A stretch of DNA of 11,234 nucleotides from contig JBCCFC010000319.1 in the NCBI GenBank assembly GCA_039029935.1, forward strand, positions 1 to 11,234, given 5' to 3'. Source of the DNA: G039029935 sp039029935 (lineage in GTDB: Bacteria > Chloroflexota > Anaerolineae > Caldilineales > Caldilineaceae). Each line of letters begins with the position of its first letter. The first letter of the stretch is position 1. The notes under the pieces were generated by a model. The model was not told the DNA's origin. It searched no databases and saw nothing but the letters and a program-made list of their open reading frames with translations. Shown here piece after piece: positions 5,401 to 11,234 of this stretch. The translations under genes and the position numbers were made by a program.

Positions 5401-8031
5401 CCGATTGCCAACCGTAATCGCGCCGAGATTGAAGGGCTGATTGGCTTCTTTGTCAATAACTTAGTGTTACGCACCCAGCTAGCGGGCAACCCCTCCTTTA
5501 CCGAATTGCTGGCACAGGTCCGCCAAACCACACTGGATGCCTATCAGCACCAAGATTTGCCCTTTGAGCAGTTGGTCGATGCACTAGATTTGGAGCGGAC
5601 CCTTAGCTATAGCCCACTTTTCCAAGTGACGTTGGTCTTGCAAAATGCAGAGATAGGCGAGTTTGACCTGCCGAACCTGACTGCGACCATGCAACCTGCG
5701 GACTTCCCCTTTGCCAAATCGGACCTCCGGTTCATCCTGACGGAACAGGGCAAGGCAGGTAATTTGTGGGGGCTGATGGAGTATGCCACCGACCTCTTCG
5801 ATGAAGCTACGATTGCGCGTATGATGAGCCATTTCACCGTGCTATTGGAGAGCATTGTCAACGAGGAATCACTAGGTGTGCAACAACCTATCCATCAACT
5901 GCCCATACTCACCGAAGACGAGGTTCACCAGATTGTATATGAATGGAATGACACCACGGTCGTCTTTGGCGAACCACAGACGATTCAGGCGCTTTTTGAA
6001 CAGCAGGTGGCGCGTACACCCAATGCGATTGCACTTATTTTTGCGGAAGACAGTGAGATGGGGAGATGGGGAGATGGGGAGATGGGGAGACAGGGAGACA
6101 GGGAGTCTGTCACTATCACACTATCATACCATCACACCCCCACACCATCACACCCCCACACCCTGACATATGCAGAGTTGAACACCCGCGCCAACCAACT
6201 CGCCCACCACCTGATTGAGCTTGGCGTACAAGCGGATACACTGGTAGCGGTGGCGATGGAGCGGTCGGTTGAGATGGTGGTCAGTTTGTTGGCAGTGCTA
6301 AAGGCTGGGGGTGCCTATGTGCCGATTGACCCGAACTATCCCGAAGAACGCATTCGCTATATGCTAGATGATAGTGCTGCGCCGATTTTGTTGACGCAAT
6401 CACATCTGCCGCTGGCACAGTTTACAGAGCATGGTGGCGTGGCGGATAGCGCAAGACAATCCATGCATGTGCTTGCAGTGGATATGATGGCGACGGCGTT
6501 GGCCGTACAACCTAGCCATACGCCCCAAACGAAAACATCCACAAACGACCTTGCCTATGTCATCTATACCTCTGGTTCAACAGGGCAGCCCAAAGGGGTG
6601 ATGATTGAGCATGGGGGCGCATTTAATGTGGCAATGACACAGGCGGAAGTGCTACCAACATTAACAACTGGCAGTCGTCTGTTGCAAATGGCGTCGTTGA
6701 GCTTTGATGCCGCTACATTTGAATTCATGCTGGCACTCATGCATGGGGTCACACTTGTCGTCTCATCCCCTCACCATGAACGTGTCGGAAGCGCACTGGC
6801 CGACCTGCTACAACAGCAGTGTATTACGCATGTGACGCTTGTTCCCTCGGTTTTGCAAACACTGCCGCAAGTTGACTTGCCGGATTTGAAAGTTCTCATC
6901 ACAGCGGGTGAGGCTTGCTCGCCAGCACTGGTTAATCAATGGGGAGCGGGGCGAACCTTTTTTAATCTTTATGGCCCCACAGAAAGTCCAATTTGGACCA
7001 CCTATGCGTTGTTGCAACCAAATCAACCTGTTCACATTGGTCAGCCTGTTCCAAATCGTCAGGTGTACATCCTCAATGATGTGGGGGCGATTGCACCTAC
7101 TGGCGTCGCAGGAGAACTGCATATCGGTGGCACACAGTTAGCACGAGGTTACCTCAATCGGCCAGACCTAACGGTAGAACGCTTCATCGACCATCCAGAA
7201 TTTGGACGACTCTACAAAACCGGCGACCTCTGTCGTTGGACCGCTAGCGGTGCTATCGAGTTCTTGGGACGCACCGACTTCCAAGTCAAGCTACGCGGTT
7301 TCCGCATTGAACTGGGTGAGATTGAAAATGCACTATTGGCACAGGATGGCGTGCGTGAGGCGGTGGTGCTGGCACGGGAGGAGGATAGCGATAAGCGATT
7401 GGTCGCCTACTTGGTGGGAGATGGGGAGACAGGGAGACAGAGAGACGGGGAGACAGGGAGACAGGAGTTTCAACCTTCAACCTTTCAACCCTTCAACCTT
7501 TCAACTCTTCGTTCCTCCCTCGAACAACAACTCCCCGACTACATGATCCCCTCCGCCTTTGTCTTTCTGGAGGCCATGCCGTTGACGGCGAATGGCAAGT
7601 TGGACCGTCGCGCGCTCCCTGCGCCAGAGTATGTGGATACACAGATCGAGTTTGTGGCCCCGCACACGGAAACAGAAACGGTCCTCGCCACGGTTTGGTC
7701 TGAGTTGCTCGGTATTGAGCCAATAGGCATCCATCATAACTTCTTTGAACTGGGCGGCCATTCATTGTTAGCAACGCAGGTGGCCTCCAGAATCCAAGCG
7801 GCGTTTCAAATTTCGTTGCCGTTACGCTCTATTTTTGAAGCACCCACCTTGACTGATTTAGCCAGTATTGTGGATAGTCAACATGCTGATGCAAAATTAA
7901 TCCAAGAGCTAAGATACGGCGAAATCAACAGCGACACTCATGGCGCCACCTTGGGGAACGACCAACCAGCAGAAGAGAAACCAGCAGAAGAGAAACTGGC
8001 AGAAGTCACAATGGTAGAGGGGCGATTATGA
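2491..8031 (+). CDS. NRPS, end of C domain then A-T-C-A-T
   Basis: This 1846-residue segment activates two amino acids and condenses them. Its first ATG (2491) lies inside the last helix of C domain 1, so it is probably not a natural start. Residue numbers here count from 2491. A1 has TSGTTGVPKG (from 211), SFDVVLR (D256), NLYGPTE (Y354), YYTGDA, GRLDRQVKIRG and NGKLDRR (K569). T1 is LGGHSLL (S624). C2 has SFSQQRLWFL, HHIISDVW (HH 827-828, D832; the usual glycine is valine) and HQDLPFEQLV. A2 has TSGSTGQPKG (from 1360), SFDAATFE (D1406), NLYGPTE, YKTGDL and NGKLDRR (K1703). T2 is LGGHSLL (S1758). By alignment to GrsA, the A2 pocket reads about DAFTIALIWK, seven of ten matching the Phe code DAWTIAAICK, so an aromatic substrate is a weak guess. 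A1 reads about DVRHFALLAK, not recognised. In-frame 8-bp repeats interrupt both A domains. The protein ends in an acidic tail with PAEEK repeats, a likely docking tail. The stop overlaps the P450 start (ATGA). Confidence 0.9.
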   Translation: MEMMIEQYHHLLTQLSQDATGSLRTYSLVTPVMQQTILPDLRQPIPEPSYDLVPTVIADWAIQTPQQIALEQGHETWTYHEMVTFAQGVAQMLQTQSLSKGDVVAIWSGNCPQLIATILGTWLAGHPFLILDPKLPRQRWQVLLEASQASACILIGDTADKESDKDTEAVHMWLNEHCPTVLSIHESTQMPSAAMSESQCGPDDAAYIFFTSGTTGVPKGVRGTHKGLAHFLDWQRNTFAVQPTDRVAQLTSLSFDVVLRAIFLPLVSGATLVLPETSDIILSGEAVLPWLDAKKITITHIVPSLAKAWLANRDDTATLETMKLLFFAGEPLTSQLVTQWRNTFPHSGEIVNLYGPTETTLAKCFYRVPQDVLPGIQPVGRPQPDTHVVVMNQGRVCGVGEVGEIVIRTPFRTQGYINVKHTFSQNPFTDHSDDLLYYTGDAGRIRPNGLIDILGRLDRQVKIRGVRIELGEIENALLQHPHVKEAVVIIHENSEEDKRLVAYVVEKLKGGKVEGTDTNPSTLQLFNSSTLQPFNPSTLRQHLAQQLPDSMIPSAFVFLDAIPLTTNGKLDRRALPVPGYTEIQSEFVAPRTEMEAAVAAIWQSVLHVEQVGVNDSFFALGGHSLLATQVISQVRSQLNLDIPLKSLFEASQLGDFAQVVNQAISQTQQSTDERIVPVSREQPLPLSFSQQRLWFLDQLEPDSAFYNIPILLRLTGQLDVAVLEASFRYLIERHESLRTIFRTETSTQANAGESVQVIHPPSWASQFMLTVTPVVDEHQAYHLAHVEATTPFDLGEGPLLRVLLSSIADNDAALSLPKRHLLVLNMHHIISDVWSMGVLVKELTHAYRAYIAGQQPTLPDLPIQYADFAVWQRDYLSAGTAGARLETQRDYWRKQLADAPALLELPTDRPRPPVMSYRGAHYAFELSADLTAKLNQLAQTHDATLFMVLLTAFNILLSRYSRQDDIVVGSPIANRNRAEIEGLIGFFVNNLVLRTQLAGNPSFTELLAQVRQTTLDAYQHQDLPFEQLVDALDLERTLSYSPLFQVTLVLQNAEIGEFDLPNLTATMQPADFPFAKSDLRFILTEQGKAGNLWGLMEYATDLFDEATIARMMSHFTVLLESIVNEESLGVQQPIHQLPILTEDEVHQIVYEWNDTTVVFGEPQTIQALFEQQVARTPNAIALIFAEDSEMGRWGDGEMGRQGDRESVTITLSYHHTPTPSHPHTLTYAELNTRANQLAHHLIELGVQADTLVAVAMERSVEMVVSLLAVLKAGGAYVPIDPNYPEERIRYMLDDSAAPILLTQSHLPLAQFTEHGGVADSARQSMHVLAVDMMATALAVQPSHTPQTKTSTNDLAYVIYTSGSTGQPKGVMIEHGGAFNVAMTQAEVLPTLTTGSRLLQMASLSFDAATFEFMLALMHGVTLVVSSPHHERVGSALADLLQQQCITHVTLVPSVLQTLPQVDLPDLKVLITAGEACSPALVNQWGAGRTFFNLYGPTESPIWTTYALLQPNQPVHIGQPVPNRQVYILNDVGAIAPTGVAGELHIGGTQLARGYLNRPDLTVERFIDHPEFGRLYKTGDLCRWTASGAIEFLGRTDFQVKLRGFRIELGEIENALLAQDGVREAVVLAREEDSDKRLVAYLVGDGETGRQRDGETGRQEFQPSTFQPFNLSTLRSSLEQQLPDYMIPSAFVFLEAMPLTANGKLDRRALPAPEYVDTQIEFVAPHTETETVLATVWSELLGIEPIGIHHNFFELGGHSLLATQVASRIQAAFQISLPLRSIFEAPTLTDLASIVDSQHADAKLIQELRYGEINSDTHGATLGNDQPAEEKPAEEKLAEVTMVEGRL
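4003..4108 (+). repeat. in-frame 8-bp repeat array in A domain 1 (GTTGAAAA purine arm, AACCCTTC pyrimidine arm)
   Basis: The right part, 4045-4108, is eight consecutive 8-bp units, aacccttc or aactcttc. Three units make eight codons, so it encodes an octapeptide repeat of the NPSTLQLF/NSSTLQPF type. The left part, 4003-4034, holds GTTGAA-type units of opposite polarity. GTTGAAGG (4027-4034) and CCTTCAAC (4048-4055) form a perfect 8-bp inverted repeat with a 13-base loop. The array sits between KRLVAYVV and LRQHLAQQLP of the A domain, a surface loop between motifs A8 and A10. The reading frame is kept. Confidence 0.9.
4537..6054 (+). repeat. duplicated condensation-domain segment, copy 1
   Basis: The second C domain of the dimodular protein is strongly similar at DNA level to 9653-11148. 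Shared runs include gaagggctgattggcttctt and gatgcctatcagcaccaaga, and the proteins share long identical strings such as TLDAYQHQDLPFEQLVD. The similarity continues through ATDLFDEATIARM into EWNDT and the A-domain start. The C domain at 1261-2490 is a more diverged relative. Confidence 0.75.
6055..6160 (+). repeat. in-frame GGGAGATG/GGGAGACA array plus 16-bp pyrimidine repeat in A domain 2, N-terminal loop
   Basis: Positions 6055-6104 hold 8-bp units, gggagatg then gggagaca. They translate as an octapeptide repeat, GRWGDGEM then GRQGDRE. Positions 6129-6144 and 6145-6160 are two exact copies of ccatcacacccccaca. Both parts lie between NAIALIF and LTYAELN, that is, just before motif A1 of the A domain, and add about 35 residues. 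Six evenly spaced G-runs on the coding strand fit a G-quadruplex pattern. Confidence 0.9.
7416..7509 (+). repeat. in-frame GGGAGACA array followed by TTCAACC array in A domain 2, C-terminal loop
   Basis: A purine array of 8-bp units (7416-7467) is followed at once by a pyrimidine array of ttcaacc or tttcaaccc units (7468-7509). The array lies between KRLVAYLV and LRSSLEQQLP, the same loop as the array in A domain 1. It encodes GDGETGRQRDGETGRQ, then FQPSTFQPFNLSTL. The frame is preserved. Confidence 0.9.
7966..8010 (+). repeat. 15-bp tandem repeat encoding PAEEK in the C-terminal tail
   Basis: Two exact copies of ccagcagaagagaaa (7966-7980, 7981-7995) are followed by a degenerate third. They encode PAEEKPAEEKLAEVT, an acidic, probably disordered linker between the last carrier domain and the C-terminal residues MVEGRL. 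Confidence 0.85.
8017..8022 (+). promoter_or_regulatory. ribosome binding site of the P450 gene
   Basis: GAGGGG lies five bases before the ATG at 8028, inside the last codons of the NRPS gene. With the ATGA stop/start overlap this supports translational coupling of the NRPS and the P450. Confidence 0.7.
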
Positions 8032-8201
8032 AACCAATGCGAGAATTTTTGCGTGATCTGCAAGCACTCGGTATTCAACTGTGGGATGATGATGGCTATT
8101 TGGGTTATCGTGCGCCCGATGGTGTCTTCACACCTGGACTCATCACGCAAGTCAAGGAACGTAAGGACGAAATCCTACATTTCTTGCGCAATGAACAGGG
8201 T
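8028..8201 (+). other. TubC-type N-terminal docking domain on the P450
   Basis: Residues 1-58 show the pattern of TubC N-terminal docking domains: FLRDLQALGIQLW, then DDDGYLGYRAPDGVFTP, then KERKDEILHFLR. It aligns without gaps in the core with the start of the next NRPS (9437-9610), sharing LW, DDG, LGYRAP, GV and EIL.FLR.EQ. Such domains normally bind the short C-terminal tail of an upstream synthetase. Confidence 0.85.
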
Positions 8202-9434
8202 GTTCGGTCTCCAGCGTCGATAGGGTCTGATGCGAGTTGTGAACACTTATCGCTCTTGATAGAGGCATACCAAGCCCCCCATGAACACTACCATGCCATG
8301 CAAGCGAAAGACAGCATTTACTATGATGCACAGAGCCGCTCTTGGCTTGTGACAAGTCATGCTGCGGTTACACAAATTTTGAAAGATGCGCGGTTTTCGG
8401 CAGAACTGAACCAAGCGACTGCTCAACAGCCCAAAAAAGCATCGTCACGCCGTGAAACATTGATTCAAAAACAGATCATTTTTACGGAAGGCGAAGTTCA
8501 CCAAAAATTCCAAGGCATCCTGCTACGCAAAATGGGGCAGATCTGCAAGGAGATTCCAGATCAAGTTCGGGCCACAGCGGAAACATTATTAGATCAAGTC
8601 CAAGAGAAAGAGACATTTGACCTTGTGATGGATTTTGCCTATCCGTATTCCCTAATGATCATCGCACATGTTCTGGGCATTCCAGCCAATAGCCCAGAGC
8701 AACTGCTGCAACTTGCGCGCTGGTCGGACACACATGGTCACGTCACAAGTAGCTATCTTGACGTAGATTTGCAGGACCTTGATCAATTGGGCGACTATTT
8801 CCATGACTTACTGGCATCGAAACGTCAAGACCCTAGCGATGATTTGATCAACACACTCATTGAGGCTGAACTCTTTGAGCATGAGGATGAGTTGATCGCA
8901 AACTGTCTGATGGTCTTGAGTGCAGGGCGTATGACAACGGCCAAGGTGTTGGCAAATGGGATTCCTCTGCTGCTCAATCAGTGGCAGATGTATCGTACAC
9001 AGCTTGCAGAAGACCCCAAACTGGCCGAACGGTTGACAGAAGAGTTGCTACGCGTCATCACCCCCACACGTTATGTGACACGTCATGCGCTAGAAGATGT
9101 TGATTTGAGTGGTCAGTTTCCGGGCGACCATTTGATCCGGCAAGATGACAAAGTGGTTCTCTTTCTGGAAGCGGCCAACCATGACCCGAACCGATTCCCC
9201 GAACCTGAACAGATCGATGCAAAACGCCACCCAAATCGTCATGTTGCCTTTGGCGTAGGCCCCCACTATTGCCCAGGTGCTCGCTTGGCGCGCATGGAAA
9301 TTCAAATTGCGCTGAAAAGCCTATTCACGGTTTTTACCGAACTGTATTCCGCACCAGAAGCTGTTCCTGTTTGGAATACCAACCCGAACCTAGGCGGATA
9401 TGATGAATATTGTCTGACAAGACGAATGGAATGA
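8028..9434 (+). CDS. cytochrome P450 with N-terminal NRPS docking domain
   Basis: This is a 468-residue soluble P450, likely a tailoring oxidase for the peptide. Residues 1-58 are a TubC-type docking domain. About 410 residues follow, the usual size of a bacterial class I P450. The K-helix ExxR is E339-R342 (EELLR). The heme loop is FGVGPHYCPGARLAR with the axial cysteine at 415. The I-helix reads SAGRMTT (A299-T304): the alcohol T303 is present, but the usual acid before it is methionine, so proton delivery may be unusual. I see no signal peptide, no membrane anchor and no fused reductase, so separate ferredoxin partners are expected. The start overlaps the NRPS stop (ATGA) and has a good ribosome binding site. 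The protein ends at the P450 fold (YCLTRRME) with no docking tail, so it probably acts from the side rather than relaying the chain. Substrate and site of oxidation are unknown. Confidence 0.93.
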   Translation: MKPMREFLRDLQALGIQLWDDDGYLGYRAPDGVFTPGLITQVKERKDEILHFLRNEQGVRSPASIGSDASCEHLSLLIEAYQAPHEHYHAMQAKDSIYYDAQSRSWLVTSHAAVTQILKDARFSAELNQATAQQPKKASSRRETLIQKQIIFTEGEVHQKFQGILLRKMGQICKEIPDQVRATAETLLDQVQEKETFDLVMDFAYPYSLMIIAHVLGIPANSPEQLLQLARWSDTHGHVTSSYLDVDLQDLDQLGDYFHDLLASKRQDPSDDLINTLIEAELFEHEDELIANCLMVLSAGRMTTAKVLANGIPLLLNQWQMYRTQLAEDPKLAERLTEELLRVITPTRYVTRHALEDVDLSGQFPGDHLIRQDDKVVLFLEAANHDPNRFPEPEQIDAKRHPNRHVAFGVGPHYCPGARLARMEIQIALKSLFTVFTELYSAPEAVPVWNTNPNLGGYDEYCLTRRME

Positions 9435-9436
9435 TC

Positions 9437-9610
9437 ATGCAAACAACACGCAACTTTTTACTCGAACTGCGCGATCTAGGCGTACGCCTCTGGTATGATG
9501 ACGGCAGCTTGGGCTACCGCGCGCCAGAAGGTGTATTGACCGCTGAACGGTTTTCCCAACTAAAAGCACACAAAACAGAAATCTTAAAGTTCCTGCGAGA
9601 CGAGCAGAAT
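9437..9610 (+). other. TubC-type N-terminal docking domain on the downstream NRPS
   Basis: Residues 1-58 read FLLELRDLGVRLW, then DDGSLGYRAPEGVLT, then KAHKTEILKFLRDEQ. The same domain class opens the preceding P450. It precedes C-domain motif C1 by about 15 residues, the normal place for this domain in hybrid synthetases. Confidence 0.88.
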
Positions 9611-11234
9611 GCGTCATCCCTGATGCCGATAGAACGTGTTCCTCGGAACCAACCGCTTCCGCTTTCATTTGCACAGCAACGACTCTGGTTTTTGGATCAA
9701 CTGGAACCAGAGAGTGCCTTTTACAACATGCGCATGTTGCTACGCTTGACAGGTCAACTAGATGTGACTGCACTAGAAGCCAGTTTCCGCTATCTGATTG
9801 AGCGGCATGAGAGTTTGCGCACGGTTTTTGGGACCAGTACACAGACAAATAATGGTGAGGCAAACCAACTCATTCATCCGTCATCATGGGCCGCACAATT
9901 TACGTTGGCTATCACACCTGTTACGGATGAGGGTGAGGCACAACGTCTGGCACAGATAGAAGCCACTACCCCTTTCAAGCTTAATGAAGGACCACTGTTG
10001 CGGGTCCAGCTATTGCAGATCGCCGCTGATGGTTCGACAAGCTCACCAACCGAGCATCTGCTGGTTCTCAACATGCATCACATCATCAGTGATGGTTGGT
10101 CGATGGGGTTGTTGGTGAAAGAGCTGACCTATGCCTATCGTGCCTATGTTTCGGGGCAGCAGCCAACCCTGTCAGCCCTCCCCATTCAGTACGCCGACTT
10201 TGCTATCTGGCAGCGCGATTACCTCCGCGCAGGTGTCCCTGGGGCGCGGCTTGAGACACAACTAGCCTATTGGCGAGCGCAGCTAACGGGCGCACCAGCC
10301 CTGCTTGAGCTGCCGACTGACCGACCGCGCCCATCTGTGCAGAGCTACCGGGGGGCGCGCTATGCCTTTGAGCTGAGTGCGGACCTGAACGCCAAGCTCA
10401 ATCAATTGGCAAAGACACATGATGCCACGCTCTTTATGGTGATGTTGGCCGCGTTCAATATCCTGCTGGCGCGGTACAGCCGCCAAGACGATATCGTAGT
10501 CGGATCATCCATCGCCAATCGTAATCGCGCCGAAATCGAAGGGCTGATTGGCTTCTTTGTCAACACACTGGTCTTGCGTACCCAACTAGATGACAATCCA
10601 ACCTTTACGGAACTATTGGTACAGGTACGTCAGACCACGCTTGATGCCTATCAGCACCAAGACTTGCCCTTTGAGCAGTTGGTCGATGTCCTAAACTTGG
10701 AGCGCACACTCAGTTATAACCCGCTCTTTCAAGTGATGTTGGTCCTACAAAATGCGGAGATAGGTGAATTTAATCTGCCCAATTTGACCGCCACCCTGCA
10801 ACCTGCGGATGCTCCCTTTGCTAAGTTTGATTTAACACTCCATCTGATGGAAAAGGAGAAAGAAGGTGGTTTGTGGGGCGTGATTGCATATGCCACCGAC
10901 CTCTTTGACGAAGCAACAATTGCGCGCATGGCAAGCCATTTCACAGTGCTGCTGGAAGGAATTGTTCGCCAGCCAGACAGGGCCATCCACCAACTCCCCA
11001 TGCTCACCGAGACCGAGTACCACCAAATTGCCCATGAGTGGAATGACACGGCCATTGACTTTGGTACACCACAGACAATTCATGCGCTCTTTGAAGAGCA
11101 AGTCAAACGGACACCGAACGCAGTTGCCCTTGTCTTTGATGAGGGCAAGGAGACAGGGAGACAGGGAGACGGGGAGATCGGGAGATGGAGAGACGAGGAA
11201 CTCATCACTCTGTCACCCTCACCCCCTCACCCCC
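9437..11234 (+). CDS. NRPS, docking domain, C domain and start of an A domain (3' end outside window)
   Basis: The frame is open from 9437 to the window end, giving 599 codons of a larger gene. Residues 1-58 are a TubC-type docking domain. The C domain follows: SFAQQRLWFL (from 77), RHESLRTVF, HHIISDGW (HH 214-215, D219, with the canonical glycine), YADFAIWQRD, VGSSIANRNR...GFFVNT, HQDLPFEQLVD and RTLSYNPLFQV. After ATDLFDEATIARM and EWNDT, an A domain begins (TPNAVALVFDE) and is at once interrupted by an in-frame 8-bp repeat array that runs to the window edge. The gene starts two bases after the P450 stop. An in-frame ATG at 9431 would instead give an ATGA overlap; 9437 makes the docking domain the same length as that of the P450. 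Neither start has a strong ribosome binding site. The C domain is a recent relative of the second C domain of the dimodular protein. The product adds at least one more residue. Confidence 0.9.
   Translation, partial: MQTTRNFLLELRDLGVRLWYDDGSLGYRAPEGVLTAERFSQLKAHKTEILKFLRDEQNASSLMPIERVPRNQPLPLSFAQQRLWFLDQLEPESAFYNMRMLLRLTGQLDVTALEASFRYLIERHESLRTVFGTSTQTNNGEANQLIHPSSWAAQFTLAITPVTDEGEAQRLAQIEATTPFKLNEGPLLRVQLLQIAADGSTSSPTEHLLVLNMHHIISDGWSMGLLVKELTYAYRAYVSGQQPTLSALPIQYADFAIWQRDYLRAGVPGARLETQLAYWRAQLTGAPALLELPTDRPRPSVQSYRGARYAFELSADLNAKLNQLAKTHDATLFMVMLAAFNILLARYSRQDDIVVGSSIANRNRAEIEGLIGFFVNTLVLRTQLDDNPTFTELLVQVRQTTLDAYQHQDLPFEQLVDVLNLERTLSYNPLFQVMLVLQNAEIGEFNLPNLTATLQPADAPFAKFDLTLHLMEKEKEGGLWGVIAYATDLFDEATIARMASHFTVLLEGIVRQPDRAIHQLPMLTETEYHQIAHEWNDTAIDFGTPQTIHALFEEQVKRTPNAVALVFDEGKETGRQGDGEIGRWRDEELITLSPSPPHP
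9653..11148 (+). repeat. duplicated condensation-domain segment, copy 2
   Basis: This copy matches 4537-6054 in DNA and protein, including the C-domain tail and the first residues of the A domain. The flanking docking domain is not part of the duplication. Differences include C3 (HHIISDG here, HHIISDV in copy 1). Confidence 0.75.
11149..11234 (+). repeat. in-frame GGGAGACA-type array at the start of the A domain (runs off the window)
   Basis: Units of about 8 bp (gggagaca, gggagacg, gggagatc) run to about 11192. A pyrimidine-rich stretch, ctcatcactctgtcaccc and on, reaches the window end. The array starts right after VALVFDE, the same loop as the array at 6055-6160. The frame stays open, encoding TGRQGDGEIGRWRDEE. 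Confidence 0.85.

Larger units (their letters stand above)
1084..8031 (+). pseudogene. single dimodular NRPS gene (C-A-T-C-A-T) interrupted by one stop codon
   Basis: The two open segments 1084-2367 and 2491-8031 share one frame. The bases between them (2368-2490) encode normal C-domain sequence with no further stop: ERLDAESKFDLTFYIEDG, then IRITAVYNRQLFTPERM. A single base change, for example GAA to TAA at 2365, restores a protein of about 2315 residues. It would have linker 1-60, C1 about 61-500, A1 about 519-1045, T1 (serine 1093), C2 about 1150-1600, A2 about 1630-2180 and T2 (serine 2227), then an acidic tail. I read this as one ancestral gene. Whether it is a true nonsense mutation, a sequence error or read-through cannot be told from here. 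Confidence 0.7.

Noticed and set aside
6055..6160. CRISPR-like regular repeats.
   Set aside because: Units are 8 or 16 bp with no unique spacers, and they are translated in frame. No cas gene is present.
5876..6166. Plus-strand 96-codon open frame overlapping the repeat at 6055-6160.
   Set aside because: It is an alternate frame of the NRPS. The repeat stays open in several frames, which makes a spurious frame.
9431..9437. ATG at 9431 as the start of the last NRPS gene.
   Set aside because: It is in frame and would give an ATGA overlap, so it remains possible. The ATG at 9437 gives a docking domain of the same length as on the P450 and was preferred.
9435..9863. 142-codon open frame on the minus strand, and similar minus-strand frames across the window.
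   Set aside because: They lie antisense to clear NRPS and P450 coding sequence, match no family I recognise, and recur at equivalent positions of duplicated C domains as expected for shadows.

Overview
The whole window lies inside a nonribosomal peptide synthetase (NRPS) operon. Every supportable gene is on the plus strand, packed head to tail. No RNA gene, transposase, CRISPR array, convincing promoter or terminator is visible. Base composition looks moderate, near 50% GC. Short 8-bp tandem repeats of the GGGAGATG/GGGAGACA and TTCAACCC kinds and AACTATT heptads resemble repeats common in filamentous Chloroflexota and cyanobacteria. That suggests one of these groups but does not prove it.

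Layout. (1) About 1-1009: the end of an NRPS gene that starts upstream. It holds an FMN-dependent oxidase (Ox) domain set inside an adenylation (A) domain, then a carrier (T) domain. This is the arrangement used to oxidise thiazolines or oxazolines to thiazoles or oxazoles. (2) 1010-1083: a short spacer with heptad repeats. (3) 1084-8031: a dimodular NRPS (C-A-T-C-A-T) in one reading frame, broken by a single in-frame TAA at 2365-2367 inside the first condensation (C) domain. (4) 8028-9434: a cytochrome P450 carrying an N-terminal TubC-type docking domain. (5) 9437 to the window end: another NRPS that starts with a second TubC-type docking domain, then a C domain and the start of an A domain.

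How they may work together (inference). The first protein makes an azole-bearing chain and passes it to the dimodular protein through a helix-type terminal pair. The dimodular protein ends in an acidic, repeat-bearing tail, a plausible partner for TubC-type docking domains. Two proteins encoded next, the P450 and the following NRPS, both start with that kind of domain. The P450 may therefore dock on the assembly line and oxidise a carrier-bound intermediate before the chain moves on. This docking-domain P450 is the most unusual item in the window.

Two lesions, a probable frameshift in the Ox domain and the in-frame TAA in the first C domain, raise the question of whether the cluster is decaying or the sequence has errors. 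In-frame 8-bp repeat arrays occupy two surface-loop positions of the A domains, and one of these is the loop that receives the Ox domain in the first gene.
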